DNA of 64,000 nt from Lachnospiraceae bacterium M18-1 (GTDB lineage: Bacteria; Bacillota; Clostridia; Lachnospirales; Lachnospiraceae). Under the pieces are notes generated by a model. That model ran no database searches. It was not told the origin of the DNA and saw nothing but the letters and a program-made list of their open reading frames with translations. The position numbers were made by a program, and so were the translations under genes. The DNA lies in contig KE159611.1 in the NCBI GenBank assembly GCA_000403295.2, positions 277,300 through 341,299 of the forward strand, read 5' to 3'. This document shows, one piece after another, positions 30,952 through 39,667 of the stretch. The stretch's first letter is position 1; each line of letters begins with the position of its first letter.

Positions 30952-32685
30952 TTACAGATGCTTCATATTCATATATGCTTCAAATGCGGAGGGAATCGAG
31001 TACACGGTCTCTAGTTCTTCCTTTTTTGCAAAGATCATCTCCGCACCGCAGTTTTTTTCCAATTCATCCACCAGCATTTCATATCCGGTCATATGCCATT
31101 CCACATGGCTGAAAATATGCTTTGCACTCTCCAGCTTCCGCACACGTACCGGCGTCAGTCCGATGGATTTCCCATAGTCGGATGCTTCCTTCCTGGTCAG
31201 ATGCCCTTCCACATTGGGCAGCTCATACAGACCGGCAAGCAGGCCTTTGTCCGGACGTTTACGGATCGCCAGCCCCTGTGCGTCCCGGAAGATCAGAACT
31301 GTCCGTTTTTCAATCCTTCTTGCCTTTGCTTTCGCCTTCACAGGCAGTTCAGTCTGAATGCCTTTTTCCCGGGCAAGACAGAAGCCCGCCGCAGGGCACT
31401 CCCCGCACTTCGGCTCTCCGTTCGGCACGCACACGAGGGCTCCCAGTTCGATCAGCCCCTGGTTAAAATCTGACGCATCCTGCTCAGGAATAACTTCCTC
31501 CACCGCCCGTTCCATCCGGGAACGGACACTGGCTTTCATAATATCTTCTTCGCTTGCAAGGATCCTTGAAAGAACCCGCAGCACATTTCCGTCCACCGCA
31601 GGCTTTGGAATCCCGAAAGCAAAGGAGCTGACCGCCCCTGCCGTATAATTTCCGATACCGGCGAGAGAACGGATTGTATCATATGTATGAGGAAATTCGC
31701 CCTGATATTCCTCCATCACCTGCCTGGCCGCCTTCTGCATGTTCCGCACCCGGTTGTAATAGCCCAGTCCTTCCCACAGCTTCATGAGCCGGTCCTCCGG
31801 CGCCTCCGCCAATTCCTTCACGGTAGGAAGCTCGGATAAAAACCGTTCGTAATAACGTTTTACAGCCTCCACCCTGGTCTGCTGGAGCATGATCTCGGAC
31901 ACCCAGATCCGGTAAGCGTCCCTGGTATTGCGCCACGGCAGGTCCCTTCGGTTCTTCCTGTACCATTCCATCACCGGCTCTGCCGCATCTTTCAGCCGGG
32001 GACATTCCAGCACCACAGGCACAGGATCCGCAATCTCGATCCGGTCGCCGCTGACCCGGCAGTCATAGGCCAGGATCTTCACCCCCGCAGCCTTTGCCGA
32101 CTTCAGCGCTTCGCAGAAAGCGGGATGGGTAGCCATATTGGGGGTAAAGTACCGGACTCCTTTCATCTGGATCACAAAAAATACGTAAGCCTCATATCCT
32201 TCCCTGACCGCCTTTTCCAGCTCCTGCAGATGCTTCACTGCACGGTCGCTGGGGGCGTCCGGAAAACGGACCGCCCCCTCTTCTTCCAGGGTCACTCCCT
32301 TGACCTCTATGAAGATCCTGCTGCTCCCGGTTTCCACATACAGGTCGAAACGGGAATTGCCGTATACAGTCTCCGGCCTGATCAGGCGGATATCAGAGAA
32401 CAGCTGCCCCGATTCGATCCATTCCTTTACAACCAGATTGGGCGCCTGGGAGTCCATATTGATCATCCGGCTGCCTTTTTCCACACCAATCAGATCCCAC
32501 TTCGTCTTCCGCGCGGGATTATCACACTCCTGCACATAAATGGGCGCTCCCGGCGTCAGGAGCTCCGCGCACCTGCCTGTATTCTTTACATGGATGACCT
32601 CCCTTTTCCCGGCCAGCTCTGCATAGGCAATGAACCTGTTGGGACGTTCCAGAAAGGTTCCTTTTGAGATTCGTTCATATTTCAT
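30952..32685 (-). CDS. SfsA nuclease - MutY adenine glycosylase fusion
   Basis: A 577-residue fusion. Residues 1-~230 are SfsA, with the PD-(D/E)xK-like core RFDLY...IFIEVKGVT (Asp114, Glu127, Lys129). Residues ~235-577 are MutY. It has SEIMLQQTRV with catalytic Glu264, the HhH LAGIGNYTAGA (341-351), VDGNVLRVLSR with Asp365, and the 4Fe-4S ligands Cys419-x7-Cys427-x2-Cys430-x5-Cys436. A Nudix-like C-terminal 8-oxoG-recognition domain completes it. MutY removes A mispaired with 8-oxoG; SfsA has DNA/RNA nuclease activity. There is no stop or start between the domains. The Fe-S spacing is one residue longer than in E. coli. RBS AAGGAAG precedes ATG 32685. Confidence 0.92.
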   Translation of the reverse strand: MKYERISKGTFLERPNRFIAYAELAGKREVIHVKNTGRCAELLTPGAPIYVQECDNPARKTKWDLIGVEKGSRMINMDSQAPNLVVKEWIESGQLFSDIRLIRPETVYGNSRFDLYVETGSSRIFIEVKGVTLEEEGAVRFPDAPSDRAVKHLQELEKAVREGYEAYVFFVIQMKGVRYFTPNMATHPAFCEALKSAKAAGVKILAYDCRVSGDRIEIADPVPVVLECPRLKDAAEPVMEWYRKNRRDLPWRNTRDAYRIWVSEIMLQQTRVEAVKRYYERFLSELPTVKELAEAPEDRLMKLWEGLGYYNRVRNMQKAARQVMEEYQGEFPHTYDTIRSLAGIGNYTAGAVSSFAFGIPKPAVDGNVLRVLSRILASEEDIMKASVRSRMERAVEEVIPEQDASDFNQGLIELGALVCVPNGEPKCGECPAAGFCLAREKGIQTELPVKAKAKARRIEKRTVLIFRDAQGLAIRKRPDKGLLAGLYELPNVEGHLTRKEASDYGKSIGLTPVRVRKLESAKHIFSHVEWHMTGYEMLVDELEKNCGAEMIFAKKEELETVYSIPSAFEAYMNMKHL

Positions 32686-32849
32686 GCGTGATCTTCCTTA
32701 TATCGTCTTTCTTTGCTTTTCCGGTGATATCCGGCACCGTGAATCGTAACGATTGTACTACTTTTCCACGCTTATTTCAATAATATAGGGATGGAAATTT
32801 AGATTCCCGCCAGTTTAACGCTGCCCGCAGCCATTTTGTTCACATGCGC

Positions 32850-32898
32850 AAAAAATCTTACCGGCTTCAAAATTCTGAAAAGCCGGTAAGATTTTTTT
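32850..32898. terminator. Terminator of the amino acid ABC operon
   Basis: Arms AAAAAATCTTACCGGCTT and AAGCCGGTAAGATTTTTTT, with A/T runs at both ends. It lies 19 bp past the ATPase stop (minus strand). Confidence 0.85.
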
Positions 32899-32916
32899 CA
32901 TTCTTTTTAGAGCGTA

Positions 32917-33663
32917 TTATAGGATCTTTGACAAAAATTCCTGCAGCCGCAGATCCTTTGGATTGCCGAAAAACTCCTCCGGAGTCCCCTGCTCCTTTAC
33001 CTGTCCCTGGTCCATAAACAGGACCCGGGTGGCAACCTCCTTTGCAAATCCCATCTCGTGGGTAACTACTACCATCGTCATCCCGTCGTGGGCAAGCTGT
33101 TTCATCAGCTCCAGCACTTCCCCGACCATCTCCGGATCCAGTGCGGAGGTTGGCTCATCAAACAGCATCACATCCGGATTCATTGCCAGAGAACGGACAA
33201 TCGCGATCCTCTGCTTCTGCCCGCCTGACAGCTGAGAAGGATAAGCATCCGCCTTTTCTTCCAGCCCTACCTTCCGCAATAGCTGCATCGCCTCGGCATC
33301 GGCCTCTTCTTTATTCTTTTTCAGTAGCTTGATGGGAGCCAGCGTGATATTTTCTAAAATAGTCTTATGGGGAAACAGGTTAAAATGCTGAAATACCATC
33401 CCCATCTTCTGACGGTGCTTGTCAATATTTGTCTGCTTGCCTGTGATATCTACTCCCTCGAAATAAATATGCCCGGTTGTTGGAATCTCCAGCAGGTTCA
33501 AAGACCGCAGGAATGTGGATTTTCCGGAACCGGAGGGTCCCACGATCACAACCACTTCGCCTTTTGAAATCTCCTCCGAAACACCGTTCAGCGCATGCAG
33601 GCTGTCATCGAAAACCTTGTGGATATCTTCTACCCTGATCAATACATCTCCATTAGTGATCAC
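32917..33663 (-). CDS. Polar amino acid ABC transporter ATP-binding protein (GlnQ-like)
   Basis: A 248-residue ATPase of the polar amino acid uptake family. It has Walker [10 protein letters not shown] (~38-46), signature LSGGQKQR (~140-147), Walker [14 protein letters not shown] and the switch histidine in VVVTHEM. It powers the permease encoded just upstream. Start is GTG 33663, overlapping the permease stop by 11 nt with GGCTGAGGAG upstream. It is the last gene of a three-gene operon (binding protein, permease, ATPase) ending at the 32850-32898 terminator. Confidence 0.95.
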   Translation of the reverse strand: MITNGDVLIRVEDIHKVFDDSLHALNGVSEEISKGEVVVIVGPSGSGKSTFLRSLNLLEIPTTGHIYFEGVDITGKQTNIDKHRQKMGMVFQHFNLFPHKTILENITLAPIKLLKKNKEEADAEAMQLLRKVGLEEKADAYPSQLSGGQKQRIAIVRSLAMNPDVMLFDEPTSALDPEMVGEVLELMKQLAHDGMTMVVVTHEMGFAKEVATRVLFMDQGQVKEQGTPEEFFGNPKDLRLQEFLSKIL

Positions 33664-34345
33664 TGCTCCTCAGCCTCCTCTCCAGCATATTCACCAGCTT
33701 TGTAAATATCATGACCATGACCAGATAGATCAGCGCCACGGCCAGAAGAGGCATGAATGCGTCGTATGTACGGCTTCGTATGATATCGCCGCCCTTTGTC
33801 AGATCCTGCAGTGCGATATAGCCGGACACCGAAGTCTCTTTCAGCAATACTATGAACTCATTGCCAAGCGCCGGAAGGACATTTTTAAATGCCTGAGGCA
33901 TAATAATATAGCGCATGGTCTGGCTGTAATTAAAGCCAAGGCTCCGCCCCGCCTCAAACTGCCCGTTGTCAATGGACATGATCCCGGACCGGAAGATCTC
34001 CGCCACATAGGCACCGGAATTGATTCCGAATGCCATGATCGCGACTACGATCTTATTGATGTCCACACTGCCGAAGATTACAAAATAAATGATCAAAAGC
34101 TGTACGACCACCGGAGTTCCCCGAATCACTGTAAGATAGACGCTGCAGACAAAGTTCAGAACCTTCATCTTTCCGGTCTTGTCATAGGTAGATCGGATGA
34201 TCGCGATCAGAAATCCGATCACGATTCCCAGGATGACTGCAAACAGCGTGACACGCAGCGTCACAGTCAGCCCTTCCCAGATATATTTCCAACGGTCGTC
34301 CTGTATAAAATTATCGTTAAACCTCTCCTGAAATGTCTGCAGCAT
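33653..34345 (-). CDS. Polar amino acid ABC transporter permease (GlnP/HisM-like)
   Basis: A 230-residue permease with about five spans and the EAA-loop region [40 protein letters not shown], which is highly typical of amino acid (HAAT) permeases. It likely works as a homodimer with the GlnQ-like ATPase. RBS AAGAGGAAA precedes ATG 34345. It overlaps the downstream ATPase gene by 11 nt and follows the binding protein gene by 14 nt. Confidence 0.95.
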   Translation of the reverse strand: MLQTFQERFNDNFIQDDRWKYIWEGLTVTLRVTLFAVILGIVIGFLIAIIRSTYDKTGKMKVLNFVCSVYLTVIRGTPVVVQLLIIYFVIFGSVDINKIVVAIMAFGINSGAYVAEIFRSGIMSIDNGQFEAGRSLGFNYSQTMRYIIMPQAFKNVLPALGNEFIVLLKETSVSGYIALQDLTKGGDIIRSRTYDAFMPLLAVALIYLVMVMIFTKLVNMLERRLRSSDH

Positions 34346-34359
34346 TCTCTATTTCCTCT

Positions 34360-35178
34360 TTATTCGTCTGCCGAGATATATTTATTTACAATCTCGTCCA
34401 GTTTTCCGGAATCTTTAAGACTTGCCAGTGCGGTGTTCACCTTTTCCAGCAGGTCGTTGTTGTCCTTTGCGATCGCGATTGCGTATTCTTCTTCGGTCAG
34501 AGGCTCATCCAGTACCTTCAGCCCCTCGTTCTCCGCCACATAGACCTTCGCCGGTTCCCCGTCGATCACGACTGCGTCAATCTTATCCTGTAAAAGCGCC
34601 TGAACAGCTTCCATTCCCTTGTTGTAACGCTCTACTTCGGCGTCCTCGATATCCTCCGCGTAGATATCTCCTGTCGTTCCAAGCTGTACTCCGATCTTCT
34701 TTCCTGCCAGGTCATCCGGGCCTGCGGTCTCGCTGTCTTCCTTTACGATGATCACCTGCGCCGCAGCTGCGTAGGTATCGGAGAAATTGACATTTTTCTC
34801 ACGGTCTGGGTTTACAGTCATACCTGCAAGTCCCATATCCGCTTTTCCGCCGGATACTGCCGTAATGATGGAGTCAAATGCCATATCCTCAATTTTCAGC
34901 TCCATCCCTAACTCTTCCGCAATTGCCGCCGCAATCTCCGCGTCGATTCCTACGATCTCATCGCCTTCATGATATTCATACGGCGGAAACTCCGCGTTGG
35001 TTGCCATGATCAGGGTTCCGCCCTCTCCGGACGCTTCCTCCCCGTCTTCGGTCTCATCCGCTTCACTCGTCTGTGCAGCATTTCCGCTGTCTCCTGCGGA
35101 TTCGTTTTCGGAACCACATGCTGCCATAGAAAATACACATGCCGCTGCCAATAAAAGGCTTAACAATTTCTTCTTCAT
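34360..35178 (-). CDS. Amino acid ABC transporter substrate-binding lipoprotein
   Basis: A 272-residue family 3 solute-binding protein. The signal MKKKLLSLLLAAACVFSM ends in the lipobox MAAC, followed by an acidic linker (~25-48). The mature fold starts GTLIMATNAEFPPYEYHEGDEIVGIDAEIAAAIAEELG, with the FPPYEY and VGIDAEIAAAIAEEL signatures of polar amino acid receptors. A DxxxxG-type DMGLAGMTVNPDREKNVNFS block follows. It is anchored outside the membrane and feeds the adjacent permease. ATG 35178 has AAGGAGG upstream. Ligand probably glutamine, cystine or another polar amino acid; not determinable. Confidence 0.93.
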   Translation of the reverse strand: MKKKLLSLLLAAACVFSMAACGSENESAGDSGNAAQTSEADETEDGEEASGEGGTLIMATNAEFPPYEYHEGDEIVGIDAEIAAAIAEELGMELKIEDMAFDSIITAVSGGKADMGLAGMTVNPDREKNVNFSDTYAAAAQVIIVKEDSETAGPDDLAGKKIGVQLGTTGDIYAEDIEDAEVERYNKGMEAVQALLQDKIDAVVIDGEPAKVYVAENEGLKVLDEPLTEEEYAIAIAKDNNDLLEKVNTALASLKDSGKLDEIVNKYISADE

Positions 35179-35331
35179 AAATCTTTCCTCCTTAATTTTT
35201 TCATTCCGTATACTGCGATTCACAGAACAATCATTCCGCGGTTATCCGCGGGCTATGTATGGCCGGGCTTTCTGCCTGCCTTCTTCTATAGGTGAATTGC
35301 AGCATATGCATAAACATACATACAATTTTAT

Positions 35332-35359
35332 ATTTTATCATGTTTTTGCAAAAATACAA
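35332..35359 (-). promoter_or_regulatory. Probable promoter of the amino acid ABC operon
   Basis: On the minus strand TTGTAT (complement of 35354-35359), a 16-bp spacer and TAAAAT (complement of 35332-35337). The rest of the 524-bp gap is taken by family B elements and the uppP terminator. Confidence 0.45.
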
Positions 35360-35380
35360 GACTTATCCATAATTTTTGTT

Positions 35381-35527
35381 GATACTGTTCACACGGCGTC
35401 GTGCACCCTGCTGCACGGCGTCCGGCCAATAAAGTAACATTTGTCATAATATCCAGCCCCTCGCCGAAGGCGACTTAAAATGGGCTGGATACTGTTACTG
35501 GAGCACCCAAAGGGTGTGAACAGTAAC
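35381..35527. repeat. Family B element, copy 3
   Basis: A 147-bp near-identical copy: GATACTGTTCACACGGCGTC at the left, central stem ATATCCAGCCC / GGGCTGGATA, and GTGTGAACAGTAAC at the right end. It joins directly to a partial copy. Confidence 0.85.
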
Positions 35528-35637
35528 ACACGGTGTCGTGCACTTGCTGGACGGTGTCCGGCCAATGCAGTGATAGGGCGGGCATCCAGCCCATTTTAAG
35601 CCACATTCGGCGAGAGGCTGGATACTATGGCAAATGT
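35528..35637. repeat. Family B partial copy with inverted centre
   Basis: It begins with the left flank ACACGGTGTCGTGCACTTGC in the usual orientation. Its central hairpin (GCATCCAGCCCATTTTAAG ... GAGAGGCTGGATACTATGGCAAATGTA) is the reverse complement of the standard arrangement. The centre has flipped relative to its flank, as expected from inversion across the hairpin arms. Confidence 0.75.
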
Positions 35638-35679
35638 AAAAAATCACCGGCCAGTCTTCCATATACTGTCCGGTGATTT
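35637..35679 (-). terminator. Terminator of uppP
   Basis: On the minus strand the stem AAATCACCGG / CCGGTGATTT is followed by TTTACATTTG. It lies 24 bp past the uppP stop. Confidence 0.75.
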
Positions 35680-35702
35680 GTTTCGATATGAGATATCATG
35701 CG

Positions 35703-36542
35703 TTATGCCGCAAGCAGTCCGGAAACGCCGAAATAGATCAGCACAACCACGCCCAGGACGATCCGGTAATATCCGAACGCTTTGAAATCGTGGTTTTTTA
35801 TGTACTGCATCAAAAACTTGATGGCAAAGATTGATACTGCAAATGATACGCCGCAGCCGAGCAGGAGCAGAAAAATCTCGTTTCCTGCGATCCCCGCCCC
35901 ATCTTTCAAAAACTTTATGATCTTTAAAAAACTGGCTCCGAACATGACCGGGATTCCCAGAAAGAAGGTAAATTCTGCCGCAACGCCTCTCGCAGTCCCG
36001 ATCAGAAGCGCACCGATGATCGTGGAACCTGAACGTGAAGTTCCCGGAATCAGCGCAAGCACCTGAAATACGCCGATGACCAGTACCATCGGTATGGTCA
36101 GCCGTGACAGCTTCGTCACCTTCGGCTGCTTATTCTTGTGGCTTTCCTCTACAATGATGAATAAAATTCCGTAGATGATCAGGGTGGCCGCTACCACGTA
36201 TGCGTTCATAAATTTTGCTTCGATCATATCGTCGAACAAAAGGCCGATCACCGCTGCCGGCACCGCCGCGATCGCCACCTTTACCCATAGCTGGATGGTC
36301 AGCATCTTCTGCTTCTGTGTCTTGGTTGGTGAAAATGGATTCAGCTTATGAAAATAGATCACAACAACGGCCAAGATCGCGCCAAGCTGGATGACTACAT
36401 TGAACATCTCGATAAATGCCTCGCTAAGTTCCAGCTTAATAAATTCCTCGACCAGGATCAGATGCCCTGTACTGCTGATGGGAAGCCACTCTGTGATTCC
36501 TTCCACGATCCCCAAAATAATTACCTTTAATGCATCTAACAT
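35703..36542 (-). CDS. uppP: Undecaprenyl-diphosphatase (BacA type)
   Basis: A 279-residue membrane enzyme that dephosphorylates undecaprenyl diphosphate, recycling the lipid carrier of peptidoglycan synthesis; overexpression gives bacitracin resistance. The family motifs are [19 protein letters not shown] (residues ~13-31) and [16 protein letters not shown] (~166-181), the second carrying the phosphate-binding Arg/Ser. About 8 spans are predicted. ATG 36542 was chosen over the longer frame because CAGGAGGAAA lies upstream. It appears monocistronic, with a terminator at 35637-35679. Confidence 0.95.
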   Translation of the reverse strand: MLDALKVIILGIVEGITEWLPISSTGHLILVEEFIKLELSEAFIEMFNVVIQLGAILAVVVIYFHKLNPFSPTKTQKQKMLTIQLWVKVAIAAVPAAVIGLLFDDMIEAKFMNAYVVAATLIIYGILFIIVEESHKNKQPKVTKLSRLTIPMVLVIGVFQVLALIPGTSRSGSTIIGALLIGTARGVAAEFTFFLGIPVMFGASFLKIIKFLKDGAGIAGNEIFLLLLGCGVSFAVSIFAIKFLMQYIKNHDFKAFGYYRIVLGVVVLIYFGVSGLLAA

Positions 36543-36633
36543 TGTTTTCCTCCTGTTTTTAAAAATGTTCAAATTTCCGAACAGCATCATAAAACACATG
36601 ATTTCCTCGGTTATTCATACAATGATGTGATAG

Positions 36634-37479
36634 TTACTGCTGTTCTGAGTCATTGCAAAACGCATATTTAACAATAGCCTTTGCGGCCCCCTCATTGTCG
36701 TTTGTTTCGGCTATATAGTCAGCCGCCGCCTTTACATTTTCCTCGGCATTTCCCATGGCAACACCGACTCCTGCCAGTTCCAGCATACGGATGTCGTTAT
36801 CTCCGTCTCCGCAGGCCATGATCTCTTCCGGACGGATCCCAAGCAGCTTTCCCAATTCGATCAGACCTGTGCCTTTATCTACGCCGGCGGCATTGATCTC
36901 GATATTATATCCAAGTGAGGAAACCAGCACCAGTTCCCTGTGCTGCTTTAATTCCTTCCATGCCTGCGCGAGCTCTTCCATTTCCGCAAATAATGCCTGT
37001 ACCTTATCCATATCCCGGTTCTCTCTCTCAACCAGTTCTGTCAGATCAGGAACAGCCTTTCTTGAGCTTCGGACATATTCCCACATGTGAGGATTGTGGT
37101 GATATCGTGAGATCCGGTCCAGCTTTTCGGCTTCTGCATAACCCTGTCCTTCAAAGTATACCTCTTGTAATGTATCATACTTCTGTAAGATTTCCAATGC
37201 CTTTTTCGCACTTTTCAGCGGGAGCAGATGCTCAATCAGCACCTTTCCTGTCTGTGTATCCAGGATCCGCGCGCCATTGGACGTCAGCGCATAGCGTATG
37301 CCCGGAAAATCGCGCAGCTCTTCGGGAATACCCGTATAGGGGCGGCCGGTTGCCATAAGTACCAGGATCCCCCGTTCAATCGCCTCGGCAAGTACCTGTC
37401 TGGTATAGGGCAGTAATTTTTTATCTGATGTCAGCAATGTTCCGTCCAGATCCAGTCCGATCATTTTTATCTGATGCAT
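36634..37479 (-). CDS. Cof-type HAD-IIB sugar phosphatase
   Basis: A 281-residue HAD phosphatase. Motif I is MIGLDLDGTLL (nucleophile Asp10, acid/base Asp12), with MATGRPYTG (motif II), DKGTGLIELG carrying the motif III lysine, and ACGDGDNDIRML (motif IV). A C2B cap domain lies between (~85-195). Members dephosphorylate sugar phosphates, FMN or similar, and cannot be told apart by sequence alone. ATG 37479 is chosen because AAGGAAGG lies upstream, though the spacing (~12 nt) is long. It is 91 bp upstream of uppP on the same strand. Confidence 0.9.
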   Translation of the reverse strand: MHQIKMIGLDLDGTLLTSDKKLLPYTRQVLAEAIERGILVLMATGRPYTGIPEELRDFPGIRYALTSNGARILDTQTGKVLIEHLLPLKSAKKALEILQKYDTLQEVYFEGQGYAEAEKLDRISRYHHNPHMWEYVRSSRKAVPDLTELVERENRDMDKVQALFAEMEELAQAWKELKQHRELVLVSSLGYNIEINAAGVDKGTGLIELGKLLGIRPEEIMACGDGDNDIRMLELAGVGVAMGNAEENVKAAADYIAETNDNEGAAKAIVKYAFCNDSEQQ

Positions 37480-37580
37480 ATTGATTTCAATTCCTTCCTT
37501 AAAATACTGTAAGCACCCGGTCAGGGTGTGAAAACCTATATTAGTTGCTGTGAACACCCGGTCGAAGTGGGAACAACAAC

Positions 37581-37624
37581 CCGGATGCCGTGCAGCAAGT
37601 GCACGACACCGTGTGAACAGTAAC
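37581..37624 (-). repeat. Family B partial copy (one end)
   Basis: The reverse complement reads GTTACTGTTCACACGGTGTC followed by GTGCACTTGCTGCACGGC, an exact match to the left end of the complete copies. Upstream sequence (37503-37575) with CACCCGGTC..GGTGTG repeats looks like a decayed remainder. Confidence 0.7.
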
Positions 37625-37663
37625 CTATGTTACAAACTTTTTACAAAAATATAATAACAAAAA

Positions 37664-37692
37664 TTGATTAATTTTGCAATTTATAGTATACT
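37664..37692 (+). promoter_or_regulatory. Promoter of the SleB-type hydrolase gene
   Basis: TTGATT (37664-37669), a 17-bp spacer and TATACT (37687-37692), 46 bp before the chosen start codon. Confidence 0.7.
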
Positions 37693-37737
37693 ATCATAGG
37701 CAATTCTTTTATTAAACATTTGAAAGGAAATTATTTT

Positions 37738-38934
37738 ATGAAACCTCATATAAAACAGAAGATAACCAGGGGGCTGATGCCCTTCCGCGGAAGGGCTCTA
37801 TGCTGTGCAGGAGCGCCTGGCAGAAAATGTTCTTTAGGCATACTGATCTGCTCGCTGATCGTTACATGTTCTCCGCTCCCCGTGTATGCGACAAATATTG
37901 CGGATCTGGAAAACAGGACCAGTTCGCTGAACAGCCAGCTTGAAGGTATCAATCAGGAAATGGTCAAGATCAGCGATGAAATTGCCTCCGCAAAGAACCA
38001 GATAGAGATCATTCACAGCGAGATCCTCCGCACCCAGGATTCTCTTGCTGATGCCCAGGCTGATGAATCACAGCGTTATGACGCAATGAAGGCCCGCATT
38101 AAATATATGTACGAAGTGGGGAATGAATCACTGTTGGAAATGCTTTTTTCTGCGGACAGCATGACTGATTTTCTGAACAAAGCGGAATTTATTGAGAATA
38201 TCAGCAGCTATGACCGTGATATGCTTGATAAACTGCGGACAATACGGGAAGATATCGCAGAACGTCAACAGATTCTCCTGAATCAGGAGGACTCTCTGGA
38301 GGATCTGCAGGCGCAGCTGGAAGAGAGGCGGGTGGAGCTCAATGCCACCGCAAAGGCGACCTCCACGGATCTTGCCACGTTCAATACACAGCTTGCCCTG
38401 CTTCGTGAAGAAGAAGCGCGGCAGGCGGAAGCAGCAAGAAAGGCTGAGGAAGCAAAAAAGAATCAGCAGAAGCCGGTTACCGTGCCGACTGTATCAGAAG
38501 GTGAAAAGCCCAGCGAAGATGAGAAGCCCAAAGAAGACACAACCGACGATACCGACGTGAACGGCGGTGCGGCAAATGTCTCAGGCGGCGAACTGGATAT
38601 ATTTGCAGCCATATTGGAATGCGAGGCCATGCAGGAACATGATTCTCTGCTGGCAGTTGCTACCGTGATCATGAATCGTATGAACAGTTCCATCTTCCCC
38701 AATACGATCAAGGAGATCGTGTATGCAGAGGGACAGTTTGAACCGGTATGGACGGGCCGTCTGGACGCGGTCCTTGCGAAAGGCCCCAGCGATCTGTCTT
38801 ACCAAGTGGCACAGGAGGCTCTGGGCGGAGCAAGGCTGCCGTCTGTTGCAGATTGCTATTACTTCTTATACGCAGGCGCTACTGACCGGCCTGGTGTAAA
38901 TATAGGAAATAACCTGTTTTTCCAGTCCTGGTAG
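37738..38934 (+). CDS. Secreted cell wall hydrolase: coiled coil + SleB (Hydrolase_2) domain
   Basis: A 398-residue exported protein. The signal peptide is unusually long: a basic region, then the hydrophobic core GILICSLIVTCSPL ending in VYA (~residue 53). A PcsB/CwlO-like coiled coil (~55-235) contains IADLENRTSSLNSQLEGINQ. A Lys/Glu/Pro/Thr-rich linker follows (~236-283), then a SleB-type lytic domain (~285-398) starting ILECEAMQEHDSLLAVATVI with the catalytic-type Glu. SleB-type enzymes are lytic transglycosylases acting on cortex or vegetative peptidoglycan. ATG 37738 follows AAAGGAAA. An 18-bp palindrome (37779-37796) is embedded in the signal-peptide coding region, adding LMPFRGRA-like residues. 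Confidence 0.85.
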   Translation: MKPHIKQKITRGLMPFRGRALCCAGAPGRKCSLGILICSLIVTCSPLPVYATNIADLENRTSSLNSQLEGINQEMVKISDEIASAKNQIEIIHSEILRTQDSLADAQADESQRYDAMKARIKYMYEVGNESLLEMLFSADSMTDFLNKAEFIENISSYDRDMLDKLRTIREDIAERQQILLNQEDSLEDLQAQLEERRVELNATAKATSTDLATFNTQLALLREEEARQAEAARKAEEAKKNQQKPVTVPTVSEGEKPSEDEKPKEDTTDDTDVNGGAANVSGGELDIFAAILECEAMQEHDSLLAVATVIMNRMNSSIFPNTIKEIVYAEGQFEPVWTGRLDAVLAKGPSDLSYQVAQEALGGARLPSVADCYYFLYAGATDRPGVNIGNNLFFQSW

Positions 38935-38937
38935 ATC

Positions 38938-38971
38938 AAAAAAGAACTGTGGCGGCCACAGTTCTTTTTTT
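38938..38971. terminator. Bidirectional terminator: SleB gene / ribosomal cluster
   Basis: Arms AAAAAAGAACTGTGGC and GCCACAGTTCTTTTTT, nearly perfect, with A/T runs on both strands. It ends the ribosomal protein operon (minus) and the hydrolase gene (plus). Confidence 0.92.
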
Positions 38972-38994
38972 GTATTCTCATATTATTTTATAGA

Positions 38995-39531
38995 TTATAC
39001 TAACTCAAGAAGTACCTCTAAAGCAGCATCACCCTTCCGCTGGCCGATCTTCACGATTCTTGTGTAGCCGCCGTTGCGGTTTTCATACTTCGGTGCGATC
39101 TCGGTAAATAACTTCTCTACCAGGTCTACCTTCTTCGTATTCTTTTTCTTTCCTGCTGCTGCAGCCGGAACCTCTGTTACCGGGTAGAGAACCTTGAGCA
39201 TCTCTCTTCTCGCATGAAGTCTGCTCGGCATATCTTTCTTAATCTTCTTCTCCACCTCATCATATACTGTAACTTTCTTTCCGTCAACGACTTCCTTTAC
39301 TCTCTTGCCGTCTTTATCCTTGCGTGCAACCTTTGCTTTTACGGTCACTTCTTCGTAATTGTCTTTTTCCTTAACAGCTTTCGCGATCAGGCCCTCAGCA
39401 ACCTTGCGGATCTCTTTTGCCTTTGCTTCTGTTGTTACGATCTTGCCGTTATTAAGCAGTGCGGTTACCTGGTTTCTGATCAGAGCTTTTCTCTGGCTGG
39501 ATGTTCTGCCGAGTTTTCTATATTTTGCCAT
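38995..39531 (-). CDS. rplQ: 50S ribosomal protein L17
   Basis: 178 residues. The N-terminus MAKYRKLGRTSSQRKALIRN and the end YTRIVKIGQRKGDAALEVLLEL are characteristic of L17. It is longer than the ~120-residue E. coli protein because of a charged insert (~60-140: KVARKDKDGKRVKEVVDGKK and a Lys/Ala-rich stretch), a pattern seen in clostridia. It is the last gene of the cluster, 136 bp after rpoA, followed by the bidirectional terminator. Confidence 0.97.
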   Translation of the reverse strand: MAKYRKLGRTSSQRKALIRNQVTALLNNGKIVTTEAKAKEIRKVAEGLIAKAVKEKDNYEEVTVKAKVARKDKDGKRVKEVVDGKKVTVYDEVEKKIKKDMPSRLHARREMLKVLYPVTEVPAAAAGKKKNTKKVDLVEKLFTEIAPKYENRNGGYTRIVKIGQRKGDAALEVLLELV

Positions 39532-39667
39532 TGTTCTTATCCTCCACTTATTTGCTTATCGGGATAGCTTCCCTATAAGCCTGACATTTGGTTATGCAAT
39601 CTTCGGGCTTATTAATCAAATGCTCCGGCCATGCGCTTCGGGCTTACTGGCCGGATATTTGGATTAT

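Noticed and set aside
31093..31473. Plus-strand ORFs antisense to the MutY part
   Set aside because: They lie wholly within a strongly conserved minus-strand gene and lack ribosome sites and recognisable domains.
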